The translations under genes were made by a program, and so were the position numbers. DNA of 64,000 nt from Kytococcus aerolatus. Its GTDB lineage: Bacteria > Actinomycetota > Actinomycetes > Actinomycetales > Dermatophilaceae. The notes beneath the pieces were generated by a model that saw nothing but the letters and a program-made list of their open reading frames with translations, was not told the DNA's origin and did not search any database. The stretch covers positions 62,001-126,000 of the forward strand of contig NZ_FYEZ01000003.1 of the NCBI RefSeq assembly GCF_900187395.1, in the 5' to 3' direction. Shown here piece by piece: positions 1 through 7,435 of this stretch (position 1 is its first letter; every line of letters starts with the position of its first letter).

Positions 1-122
1 GCCCAGCCGGCCGTGGCGGCCGGGGCCAGGGCGAGAGGCCAGAAGGCCCGGGGGCCCAGGAGACGGACCAGGAGGGGCGCGATCGCTCCGGCCACGAGAT
101 GCAGCGTGACCAGCGCGATCAT
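1..122 (-). CDS. Mrp-type Na+/H+ antiporter subunit A, N-terminal fragment
   Basis: Only the first 40 codons lie in the window; the gene continues past the left edge. The translation begins MIALVTLHLVAGAIAPLLVR and continues with LLGPRAFWPLALAPAATAGW. This is a hydrophobic start that resembles the first helix pair of the large NuoL-like subunit (MrpA/PhaA) of multisubunit cation/proton antiporters. The start ATG is at 120-122. The family is a membrane protein of 700-1000 residues working with MrpB-G. The identification rests on a short hydrophobic stretch, so another NuoL/NuoN-like membrane protein is possible. Confidence 0.5.
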   Translation of the reverse strand, partial: MIALVTLHLVAGAIAPLLVRLLGPRAFWPLALAPAATAGW

Positions 123-257
123 CGGGCTCCCTCGGGTCGTCGAACAGGCGGCGGCCCGCAACTCGGCCGAGCCGGCGCTCGAGGCCCGGTGGTGCGGGAT
201 CACAGGATAGGGGGCCCCGTGGCCGGCCGCACCCGCCGGGGCCGGCCGGGGGGCTGG

Positions 258-905
258 TCAGCCGATCAGGGCGAGGCCCAGGCCGAGGAAGGCCAGCGCC
301 GCCGCGCCGTCGATCCAGCGGGCCGCCCGCCGGTAGAGGCGCACCATCGCCGGGCGACTGGCCGCCCAGGCCAGGAAGAGGAACCACGCGGTGCCGATGA
401 CGAGCATCTCGGCCAGCACGACACCGTGGCCGGCCCACCCCGTCGAGGCCGGGATGAGCGAGCCGAAGAGGGCACCGAAGAAGACCAGTGCCTTGGGGTT
501 GGCCACGTTCGTGAGGAGCCCCAGCCGGAAGGCACGGACCGCGGGGAGCTCGGCCGGGACGGGCGCTGCGCCGCCCGCGGCCTCCTCCCCGGCGGGCTCG
601 GCGGGCTCGGCGGCGGAGCCCGGGCGCAGGACGCCCCACAGGCCGGTGACGCCCAGGGCGATGAGCACCAGCGCCCCGGCCACCCGCAGGGCCGTGCCGA
701 GCAGGGGGTTGGCCTGGACGAGGGCGGTGAGGCCCAGCAGCGCCAGGACGATCCACACGGTGATGCCGGCCATGACCCCCACCGCCACCCAGGAGGCCGC
801 CACCCGGCCGTGCCGCAGCCCGGTGCGCAGGATGGCCACGAAGTCCGGGCCGGGGGACATCACCCCGAGCAGCCAGACGGCGGCCAGCGAGAGGTAGACG
901 TCCAT
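258..905 (-). CDS. LysE/RhtB family amino-acid exporter
   Basis: A 215-residue membrane protein of the LysE/RhtB exporter superfamily, which exports amino acids or related small molecules. The N-terminus carries the family signature GVMSPGPDFVAILRTGLRHG. About six hydrophobic segments follow, with a Pro/Glu/Ala-rich cytoplasmic loop near residues 100-125 and the conserved TNVANPKALVFFGALFGS segment near 140. The ATG at 903-905 was chosen because a -10-like TACGCT box lies 6 bases upstream (912-917), which suggests a leaderless mRNA, and because it gives the usual family length. It is divergent from the DUF389 gene. The substrate cannot be told. Confidence 0.88.
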   Translation of the reverse strand: MDVYLSLAAVWLLGVMSPGPDFVAILRTGLRHGRVAASWVAVGVMAGITVWIVLALLGLTALVQANPLLGTALRVAGALVLIALGVTGLWGVLRPGSAAEPAEPAGEEAAGGAAPVPAELPAVRAFRLGLLTNVANPKALVFFGALFGSLIPASTGWAGHGVVLAEMLVIGTAWFLFLAWAASRPAMVRLYRRAARWIDGAAALAFLGLGLALIG

Positions 906-968
906 GCACGGAGCGTAGGCACCTCCCCGCTCCCGGACCAGCCCCCGCGGTGGGGGATGCTGGCCGCC

Positions 969-2309
969 ATGAGCACCCAGCACGACACCACGCACGCTCC
1001 CCGCTGGACCGCCTCGAGCGCCGTGGCCCTGGCAGAGCTGGCCGCCCTGGCCGTGGTCCTGGGCGCTCTGGCCTCGGTGCCGGCCCGGCACAAGGATCTC
1101 GCCCTCGGGGCCGGTGCCGGCGCGGTGGCGGTGTGGGCGGCGCTCATGCTCTGGCGCGCCCTGCGTCGCGAGGCCAGCCTGGCCTGGACGGTCGGGCTGG
1201 CCCTGGGGGTCATGGGATCCCTCGTGGCCGGGCTGGGCCTGGCCACCTCCGTGCTGCCCGACGGCGCCTGGCCCGTGGGGGTACGGCTGCTCGGCCTGTG
1301 CCTGGTGCTGCTCACGGTCGCCGAGGTGCGCTGGCGGCACCGCGACCAGGGGGTCACCGGGCCGGGCCTCAACGAGATGGCCTTCGCCGCGCTGGCCACC
1401 ACCTGCCTGCTGACCCCGGGCATCGGCCTGCACGCCGTGCTCTTCAGCGGGATCTCCCTGCTGGGGCTGCACACGGTCATCGACGCCGCCGAGCGGGCCG
1501 GCCTGACCGACCTCTCCCCCGAGCAGGGCACCGAGAACCCGCCGGGTCGGCTCGAGCGCTGGCTGCGGATGAACGGGGCCTCCGGGGCGGACCGGGAGGA
1601 GGTCGTCGGCGCGCTCTACCTGGAGGGCCCGGACGCCCGCAGCCGCACCGCCCAGTTCCTCGTCCAGATGGCCCTGGCCACCGCGATCGCCACGCTCGGG
1701 GTGGTCACCGACTCCACCGCGGTGGTCATCGGCGCGATGGTCGTGGCGCCCCTCATGATCCCGATCATGGGGGTGGGCCTCAGCCTGGGCATGGGGTGGC
1801 CGCGACGCCTCGGCAACTCCCTCGCGGTCGCCGGCCTGGGGATCGCCGTGGCCCTCGCCTGCGCCTTCCTCATCGTCCGCGCCCTGGACCCGGGGCTGTC
1901 GGTGGTGGCGAACACGCAGATCGCCTCGCGGACCGCGCCGTCGGTGCCGGACCTGCTCATCGCCGTGGCCTCCGGGGCGGCGGGGGCGTTCGCCCTCTCC
2001 CGCAGGGGGCTCTCCACCTCCCTGCCCGGGGTGGCGATCGCCATCGCGCTCGTGCCGCCGCTGGCCGTGGTGGCCACCTGCCTGGAGCAGGCCGCCTGGG
2101 CCGAGGCCGGCGGTGCCGCGCTGCTCTTCGTCACCAACGTGGTGTGCATGGCGGCGGCCAGCGGGCTGACCTTCGTCCTCTCCGGCGTGGTCCCCGTCTG
2201 GTCGCTGGATCTCAACCGCAGGCGCATCGGGTCCTGGGGCGTGGGGGTCGGCGTCTCGGTCGGGCTCGTGCTCAGCGTGCTGGGCCTCGGCGGGATCCCC
2301 GGCGTGTGA
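969..2309 (+). CDS. DUF389 membrane protein
   Basis: A 446-residue protein. Hydrophobic helices fill residues 10-160. A hydrophilic stretch near 180-225 precedes the DUF389 core, which begins with TDSTAVVIGAMVVAPLMIPI and continues with LSLGMGWPRRLGNSLAVAG and LPGVAIAIALVPPLAVVATC. Members are integral membrane proteins of unknown biochemical role, sometimes annotated TIGR00341. The N-terminal helices before the core are more extensive than in minimal members. An alternative ATG lies 12 bases upstream (957) in frame. The 3' end overlaps the convergent DUF1992 gene by 38 bases. Confidence 0.85.
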   Translation: MSTQHDTTHAPRWTASSAVALAELAALAVVLGALASVPARHKDLALGAGAGAVAVWAALMLWRALRREASLAWTVGLALGVMGSLVAGLGLATSVLPDGAWPVGVRLLGLCLVLLTVAEVRWRHRDQGVTGPGLNEMAFAALATTCLLTPGIGLHAVLFSGISLLGLHTVIDAAERAGLTDLSPEQGTENPPGRLERWLRMNGASGADREEVVGALYLEGPDARSRTAQFLVQMALATAIATLGVVTDSTAVVIGAMVVAPLMIPIMGVGLSLGMGWPRRLGNSLAVAGLGIAVALACAFLIVRALDPGLSVVANTQIASRTAPSVPDLLIAVASGAAGAFALSRRGLSTSLPGVAIAIALVPPLAVVATCLEQAAWAEAGGAALLFVTNVVCMAAASGLTFVLSGVVPVWSLDLNRRRIGSWGVGVGVSVGLVLSVLGLGGIPGV

Positions 2310-2889
2310 TCCAGCCCCAGCCCCGCTCCCGGCGGGCGGCGCGCTCGGCGGCCCGCTGCCGCCGGGCCTCCTCCTCGCGCCGGCCCTCCTCGGCCGCAGC
2401 GGCCGCCCGGGCCCGGGCGGTGCGGGCGGCCTGCTGCCGCCAGACCACGAGGTACTCCTCGATGTCGACCAGACTCACCACCGGTGGTGAGGCGGGGCCG
2501 GCCACGGGCTGGCGCCGGTCGTGGAGCACCCGGGCGTTGAAGTCCTCCAGGTGCGCCCGTGCCCGCTCCTCGGTGGGCAGGGTGAGCACCTTCCCCAGGA
2601 GTCCCTCCTTCTCGCGCCGCAACCGCAGGACCACGGGCAGCGCCTGGGAGAGGTCGGCCTGCTCGCGGCGCAGCTTGTCGCGCGCCCACCAGTCCGGGTC
2701 CGACGGGCTGTCCAGGCCCACCAGGGGCTTCCCCGCCCCCGGCAGGTGGTCGAAGGCCCCGGCCCGCTGCGCCTGGCGGATGGACTGCTCGGCCACGGTG
2801 GCCGCCCGCTCCACGGTGAGCTCGGGACGCGGGTCGTCGGGCTCGCCGGAGGGAGCTGGCTGCTCGGGGTCCCGGGGCGGTTCAGCCAT
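2272..2889 (-). CDS. DUF1992 (DnaJC28-conserved domain) protein
   Basis: A 205-residue soluble protein. Residues 25-95 hold the DUF1992 signature: a helix with AEQSIRQAQRAGAFDHLPGAGKPL followed by DPDWWARDKLRREQADL. Downstream is an Arg/Ala/Glu-rich helical tail typical of the actinobacterial members. The function is unknown; the domain is shared with eukaryotic DNAJC28. A TAGGCT -10-like box sits 6 bases before the ATG (2896-2901), consistent with a leaderless transcript. The gene is convergent with, and overlaps, the DUF389 gene. Confidence 0.85.
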   Translation of the reverse strand: MAEPPRDPEQPAPSGEPDDPRPELTVERAATVAEQSIRQAQRAGAFDHLPGAGKPLVGLDSPSDPDWWARDKLRREQADLSQALPVVLRLRREKEGLLGKVLTLPTEERARAHLEDFNARVLHDRRQPVAGPASPPVVSLVDIEEYLVVWRQQAARTARARAAAAAEEGRREEEARRQRAAERAARRERGWGWITRRGSRRGPAR

Positions 2890-2947
2890 GCCCCGAGCCT
2901 AGGGAGGCGGTGCCCGGCGGGTCACGGGGGACGGAATTCTCGTACCC

Positions 2948-2957
2948 GAAACGTTTC
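2948..2957. promoter_or_regulatory. GAAACGTTTC palindrome, possible operator
   Basis: A perfect 10-base palindrome with an AACGTT core lies in the divergent region between the DUF1992 gene and the metallophosphoesterase gene, about 100 bases before the latter's start. Such cores occur in LacI-family operators, but no LacI regulator is seen nearby, so the assignment is only a suggestion. Confidence 0.25.
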
Positions 2958-3055
2958 CCCGCCGTACACCGCGCGGTCACCCCGACGCGGATCCGTCGTC
3001 ATCGGACATCCCTAGCGTGCTACGGCACGACTTCCCCGACCCCCAGGAGGCCTTC

Positions 3056-4228
3056 ATGTCCACCTCCCTCAACCGCCGCGCGATCCTCACCGGCGCCGGT
3101 GTCACCGCGGCCGGCGCCGCAGCCTCCGCCGCTGCGGCCACCCCCGCCGCCGCCACCCCGGTGCGCGGTGGTATCGAGCGCACCGGCCTGCGCTTCCGCC
3201 CGAACGGTGAGTTCACCGTCGTGCAGTTCAACGACACCCAGGACACGCACACCACCGACGTGCGCACGCTCGCCCTGCAGGAAGCGGTCCTGGACGACGT
3301 GCGCCCGGACCTGGCCCTCATCAACGGTGACGTCATCAACGGCGACATGAGCACCACCGAGCAGGTGCGCCAGGCGTTGAACAACGTCGTGCTGCCCATG
3401 GAGGAGCGCGGCATCCCGTGGGCGATCACCATGGGCAACCACGACGAGGACTCCGCCGGGAGCAGCGGGATGACCGAGCGGCGGATCCTCGAGTTCGTCC
3501 GCCGCTACCGTCACAACGTCAACGGTGCCGGCGCCCGCGGCATCACCGGCACCGGCAACATGGTGCTGCCCGTCCGGGGCTCCCGCGGGGGCCGGGCGAA
3601 GGCCGCCATCTGGCTCCTGGACTCCGGCCGCTACGCCCCGGACGAGATCGCCGGCCAGGACTTCGAGGGCTACCCCGACTGGGACTGGCTGCGCTTCGAC
3701 CAGGTGGACTGGTACCACCACACCTCCCAGCAGCTGGAGCGCAGGAACGGCGCCCCCGTCCCGGGCCTGGTCTTCCAGCACATCGCCCTGTGGGAGCACC
3801 GCTTCATGTGGTGGGACAGCGTCGACTCGCGGACCCCGGCCGACCACACCCGTGCCCTCGAGAAGCACACCATCGTCGGTGAGCGCAACGAGGACGAGTG
3901 CCCCGGCCCGTTCAACTCCGGCCTGTTCAACGCGATGCTGCACCGGGGTGACGTGCGTGGCCTGTTCGTCGGCCACGACCACGTCAACACCTACGTGGGC
4001 AACTACTTCGGCATCCGGCTGGGGTACGGCCCCGGGACCGGGTTCGGCGCCTACGGCCTGGGCGGCGCGCAGAACCACCGCCTGCGGGGCGCCCGTCTGT
4101 TCCGCCTGACCGAGGACAGCGACGACCTGTTCACCACCGAGCTCCGCTTCGCCCGCGACTACGGGATCGACCTGAGCGACGGGTACCAGCCCAGCGAGCC
4201 GCGCCCGCTGCCGCCGTACGTGCGCTGA
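3056..4228 (+). CDS. Secreted calcineurin-like metallophosphoesterase
   Basis: A 390-residue protein. The N-terminus has a Tat-type signal (NRRAILTGAGVTAAG) followed by an Ala-rich region to about residue 40. Metallophosphoesterase motifs follow: a divergent first motif VVQFNDTQDTH, then INGDVIN, MGNHDE, FQHIALWEH and FVGHDHVN, which together supply the usual Asp/Asn/His dinuclear metal ligands. It probably acts outside the membrane on phosphate esters. The start at 3056 is preceded by a strong AGGAGG at 3045-3050. The first motif reads NDTQD where many members have D-x-H, so one metal ligand may differ. Confidence 0.87.
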   Translation: MSTSLNRRAILTGAGVTAAGAAASAAAATPAAATPVRGGIERTGLRFRPNGEFTVVQFNDTQDTHTTDVRTLALQEAVLDDVRPDLALINGDVINGDMSTTEQVRQALNNVVLPMEERGIPWAITMGNHDEDSAGSSGMTERRILEFVRRYRHNVNGAGARGITGTGNMVLPVRGSRGGRAKAAIWLLDSGRYAPDEIAGQDFEGYPDWDWLRFDQVDWYHHTSQQLERRNGAPVPGLVFQHIALWEHRFMWWDSVDSRTPADHTRALEKHTIVGERNEDECPGPFNSGLFNAMLHRGDVRGLFVGHDHVNTYVGNYFGIRLGYGPGTGFGAYGLGGAQNHRLRGARLFRLTEDSDDLFTTELRFARDYGIDLSDGYQPSEPRPLPPYVR

Positions 4229-4258
4229 CGACGGGTCGCCTGCTTCCCCCGTGGGGAC

Positions 4259-4296
4259 TCGCAGGGGGTCGGGCCGGAGGGTCCGGCCCCCTGCGA
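4259..4296 (+). terminator. GC-rich hairpin between two co-directional genes
   Basis: A 10-base arm TCGCAGGGGG pairs with CCCCCTGCGA, and an inner GCCGGA/TCCGGC pairing extends it. It lies 30 bases after the metallophosphoesterase stop and 9 bases before the next ATG. No T-run follows, so it is a probable but not canonical terminator. It would also fold next to the start of the DCC gene. Confidence 0.5.
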
Positions 4297-4305
4297 CCAT
4301 GCAGC

Positions 4306-4755
4306 ATGGGCACCCTGCTGTACGACCCCGACTGCGGCTTCTGCACTCGCTCGGCGCAACTCCTGGCACGCTGGCCGGTGACCTGCCGGATCGAGCCAAT
4401 GACCCCCGCCCGGCTGGCCGAGCTGGCTGTCGACCCGGCACGGGCCGCGGCCGAGATCCCGTTCGTGCACGCCACCGGAGAGGTGGCGTACGGCGCCGCC
4501 GGGATCGCCGCGGCGCTGCGGACCTCCCGCGCAGACCGCTCCGCTCCGACCGGCCGGCTCCGTGCCGTCGCGGCCGCCCTGCTGCGGCTGGCCGGGCGGA
4601 TCCTCGCGTCCCCCGGCATCGCCCCCGTGGCGGCGCGGGTCTACCGGTGGGTGGCCGAGCACCGGCACGAGCTGCCCGGCGGCACGGCGGCCTGCGCGCT
4701 CGCCCCGGCCCCCCGCGTCAGCCCCGGCGGCCCGCCGGGTGCACCATCGCGATGA
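4306..4755 (+). CDS. DCC1-like thiol-disulfide oxidoreductase (DUF393)
   Basis: A 149-residue protein that begins with the family signature YDPDCGFC, a thioredoxin-like Cys-x-x-Cys pair (C10 and C13). DUF393/DCC proteins are predicted thiol-disulfide oxidoreductases of unknown substrate. The central part fits the expected pattern of a region turning on FVHATGEVAYGAAGI. The C-terminal 15 residues are Pro/Gly-rich and overlap the convergent GNAT gene by 38 bases. Confidence 0.82.
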   Translation: MGTLLYDPDCGFCTRSAQLLARWPVTCRIEPMTPARLAELAVDPARAAAEIPFVHATGEVAYGAAGIAAALRTSRADRSAPTGRLRAVAAALLRLAGRILASPGIAPVAARVYRWVAEHRHELPGGTAACALAPAPRVSPGGPPGAPSR

Positions 4756-5269
4756 CCTCGGGCGCCCAGTCCGCCAGCCAGTCGGGGCGCAGGCGCCCCA
4801 CCTCCACCCAGCCGAGGTGCCGGTAGAGGGCGACCGCCCGGTCATGGGTGGGCAGGACGTCCAGGCAGGGCACCCTCCCGGCGTCCAGGACGTGCTCGGT
4901 CGCCCGCCGCAGCAGCGCCACCCCGGCCCCCAGCCCCGTCGCGTGCAGGCCGACGAAGAGCGCCCCGACGACCCGCAGCTCCTCCGGGGCACAGCCGGCC
5001 CCCTCGCACCAGGCGAGGGTCTCCTCCTCGCCCTCCGCCCCGCGCGCGATGCGGGTGACCGCCACGTGGCCGAGCAGCTCCTCGACCCCGCCCCGGCGGT
5101 GAACGGCCACCCAGGCGGCCTCCTCGGTCGAGCGGGCGAGGAAGGCTGCCACCGCCTCCAGCTTCGGTCGGACGTGCGGGTAGTCCGAGACGGGCTGCTG
5201 CTCCAGGAGCAGCTCGCCCAGCCCAGGCAGGTCCTCCGGACGGCGCGGCCGCAGCTCGACCCCGCTCAT
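4718..5269 (-). CDS. GNAT family N-acetyltransferase
   Basis: A 183-residue acyl-CoA N-acyltransferase. The N-terminal strand-helix (VELRPRRPEDLPGLGELL) and the acetyl-CoA binding region (VVGALFVGLHATGLGAGVALLRRA, then LYRHLGWVEVG) are recognisable. The P-loop normally written Q/RxxGxG/A is here HATGLGAG. The start ATG (5267-5269) overlaps the stop of the upstream MFS gene in an ATGA, so the two are translationally coupled. The substrate is unknown; co-expression with an exporter could point to detoxification, which is inference only. Confidence 0.85.
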   Translation of the reverse strand: MSGVELRPRRPEDLPGLGELLLEQQPVSDYPHVRPKLEAVAAFLARSTEEAAWVAVHRRGGVEELLGHVAVTRIARGAEGEEETLAWCEGAGCAPEELRVVGALFVGLHATGLGAGVALLRRATEHVLDAGRVPCLDVLPTHDRAVALYRHLGWVEVGRLRPDWLADWAPEVIAMVHPAGRRG

Positions 5270-6588
5270 CCGGCATCCCCCGGCGCGCTGCCCGACTCCG
5301 GGCCGGCCGGCTCGACCACGTGGGCGATGTGCCCCAGCGACCGCCAGATCACGACCAGGGTCAGCCCCGACCCGACGAAGCCCACCCAGAACGGGGCCGT
5401 GATGCCGAAGGCGTCGGCCAGCAGGCCGCCGATGGGCATCCCGACGACCATGCCGCCGGTGAGGCCGACGAGGTTGATCGAGCTCATGCGGCCCATCATG
5501 TGGTCCGGGGTCGCCCGCTGCCGGACGGCCGACGAGGTGGAGCCCCACACGAACGTGTAGAGACCGAACCCGAAGAGCGCCGCGTAGCCGACCCAGGCCC
5601 AGGTGGCCGTGGCCATGACCAGGTGCCAGAGGACCTCCAGGGTGAGGCAGACCCGCATCAGCGTGGACAGGGCGTAGCGGGCGGCCAGCCGGTCGAAGGC
5701 CAGGACGGCGATGATGCCGCCGACCGCCGAGGCTGTGGTGAGCAGGCCGAAGCCCACGGCCCCCAGACCGAGCCGCTGCTGGGCCCACAGGACGAGGACG
5801 CCCCAGCCCATCGCCCAGGTGATGTTGAAGGTGAGGATCGTGAGGACCAGGGTGCGCACGGCCGGGTTGTGACGCAGCCAGACGAGGCCCTCCACGACGT
5901 CGGCGTGGACGCTCCGCCGGGCGGGGGTCCCGTCCCGGTCGTCGTCGACCTCCGTGGCCGGGTGGGACGGCAGGACGATCCGGGTGACGCAGGCCGCGGC
6001 CAGGGCGATGAGCAGCATCCCGGTGGAGAAGGCCCACACGCTGCCCAGGGCGAAGAGGCCCGCCCCCAGCGCCGGCCCGACGAGCTGGTTACCCACCAGC
6101 GCGGTACCCATCATCCGCGAGTTGCCCAGGACCAGCTCCTGCCGGCCGACCAGCGAGGGGAGCAGGGTCATCCCCGCCGAATCGGTGACCACCTCGGCGA
6201 CGCCCAGGAGCAGCATGACCGCCAGCACCAGCCCGATCGTCGCGTGCCCGCTGAGCAGGGTGGCCACCAGCAGGGCCAGGACCACCACCCGGGAGAGGTC
6301 GCCGGCGATGGTCATGCGGCGGCGGTCCCAGCGGTCGGCGAGCGCCCCGACCCCCAAGCCCAGGACGAGCCACGGGAGCCGGTTCATCATCGGTGCGGCG
6401 GCCACGAGGAGGGCGCTGTCGGTGAGCGAGGCGACGAGCAGGGGGCCGGCGGCCAGCACGATCCCGTCGGCGAGGTTCGCCGCGTAGGCACCACCGAGCA
6501 GCCAGCGGAAGCTCGGGCCGAGGCGAGCAGGGGCGAACCACTCCAAGGCACGGCCCGGGAGGGCGGTCGGTGCGGGGTCAGTGGGCAC
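5266..6588 (-). CDS. MFS transporter
   Basis: A 440-residue twelve-helix major facilitator protein of the drug-exporter type. The motif A loop is GALADRWDRRRMTIAGD near residue 75, and the central loop near 215-235 is Asp/Arg-rich. The second half starts at VRTLVLTILTFNITWAMG. The predicted start is a GTG at 6586-6588, giving the usual N-terminus and excluding the Arg-rich extension of the longer frame. It is coupled to the downstream GNAT gene by a 4-base overlap. A palindromic repeat and a MerR regulator gene lie upstream in the same direction. Confidence 0.86.
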   Translation of the reverse strand: MPTDPAPTALPGRALEWFAPARLGPSFRWLLGGAYAANLADGIVLAAGPLLVASLTDSALLVAAAPMMNRLPWLVLGLGVGALADRWDRRRMTIAGDLSRVVVLALLVATLLSGHATIGLVLAVMLLLGVAEVVTDSAGMTLLPSLVGRQELVLGNSRMMGTALVGNQLVGPALGAGLFALGSVWAFSTGMLLIALAAACVTRIVLPSHPATEVDDDRDGTPARRSVHADVVEGLVWLRHNPAVRTLVLTILTFNITWAMGWGVLVLWAQQRLGLGAVGFGLLTTASAVGGIIAVLAFDRLAARYALSTLMRVCLTLEVLWHLVMATATWAWVGYAALFGFGLYTFVWGSTSSAVRQRATPDHMMGRMSSINLVGLTGGMVVGMPIGGLLADAFGITAPFWVGFVGSGLTLVVIWRSLGHIAHVVEPAGPESGSAPGDAG

Positions 6589-6632
6589 ACCGGAAGGCTG
6601 CCACAGGCGGTGCCCGGACGAGCCACGCCAAC

Positions 6633-6750
6633 CCCACCGTCCTCGTCCAGGCCCACCGCTCTGCCTCAGGGCCACGGTCCGCTCACCGTGGGTCTGGACG
6701 AGGAGGGTGGGCCTGCGGTGAGGACGGTGGGGCTGGGCGGTGGGCCTGGG
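6633..6750. repeat. Intergenic palindromic repeat, copy 1
   Basis: A left arm at 6633-6658 (CCCACCGTCCTCGTCCAG and on) pairs imperfectly with a right arm at 6684-6710 (GTGGGTCTGGACGAGGA). A further GAGGACGGTGGGG at about 6720-6732 also pairs with the left arm. The arms match those of a second element at 9093-9153. It sits between the MerR gene and the MFS gene and may work as a terminator or be a REP-like element. Confidence 0.6.
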
Positions 6751-6757
6751 GGCGCGG

Positions 6758-7243
6758 TCAGTCAGCGACCTCGGCGGCCAGCCGCTGGGTGAGCTCCTCG
6801 GCCCGGCGGGCGGTGGCCCGGAGCCGCTCCATGGTCGGCACGGCCCGCTCGTGCGCCGCGGCCACCACCTCGCGCGCCGCGGCCACCACCTCGCGCGCCG
6901 CGGCCTGCTCCTCGACCGAGGTGCCGACCGCTGCCTGCGCGTCAGCCGCCGCACCAGCCGACGCACCGGTTCCCGCACCGTCGGGCACCTTTGTCGCCGC
7001 CAAGGTGTCCAGGGCGTCGAGCAGCTCGCGGATCTCGTCGATCGAGAACCCCAGCGGCTTCATCGGGGTGATCAGCTGGAGGCGCTCCACGTCGGCCTCG
7101 GAGTACAGCCGGAACCCGCCCTCGGTCCGCGCGGAGGGCACGACGAGCCCCATCTCCTCGTAGTAGCGGATCGTGCGGTGGGAGAGGCCGGTGCGCTCGG
7201 CCACCTCGCCGATGTGGGCGAGCGGGACGTCCTCGATGGTCAT
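6758..7243 (-). CDS. MerR family transcriptional regulator
   Basis: A 161-residue regulator. The N-terminal winged helix reads HIGEVAERTGLSHRTIRYYEEMGLV and continues GGFRLYSEADVERLQLITPMKPLGFS, followed by a helical dimerisation region. An Ala-rich linker (residues 85-110) leads to an in-frame duplication of a 7-residue unit, AAREVVA, coded by two 21-base direct repeats near 6860-6901. No cysteine cluster for metals is visible, so the effector is probably organic or unknown. It is divergent from the SulP gene and upstream of the MFS-GNAT pair, either of which could be its target. Confidence 0.9.
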   Translation of the reverse strand: MTIEDVPLAHIGEVAERTGLSHRTIRYYEEMGLVVPSARTEGGFRLYSEADVERLQLITPMKPLGFSIDEIRELLDALDTLAATKVPDGAGTGASAGAAADAQAAVGTSVEEQAAAREVVAAAREVVAAAHERAVPTMERLRATARRAEELTQRLAAEVAD

Positions 7244-7435
7244 GGGAAAACCTTACGCTGCGATAGAGTTGGGGCAGTGCTGGCCGCTGGCCCAGCGTCC
7301 CACGCCCCCTGAACCCCTTCCCGGACCCGCCCGACGGAGCCGTGCGCGGCGCACCCCAGACCCCCGAGGCGCCGAGGCACCCACCGGCCGGCCCGTCCGG
7401 CACCGGCCGCCCCCTGACGATCCCCCAGGAGACCC

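Noticed and set aside
258-1472. A 404-codon frame containing the LysE protein with a long Gln/Gly/His-rich start
   Set aside because: The extra N-terminal 189 codons have shadow composition and lie opposite the DUF389 gene; the LysE signature begins at the ATG at 903-905.
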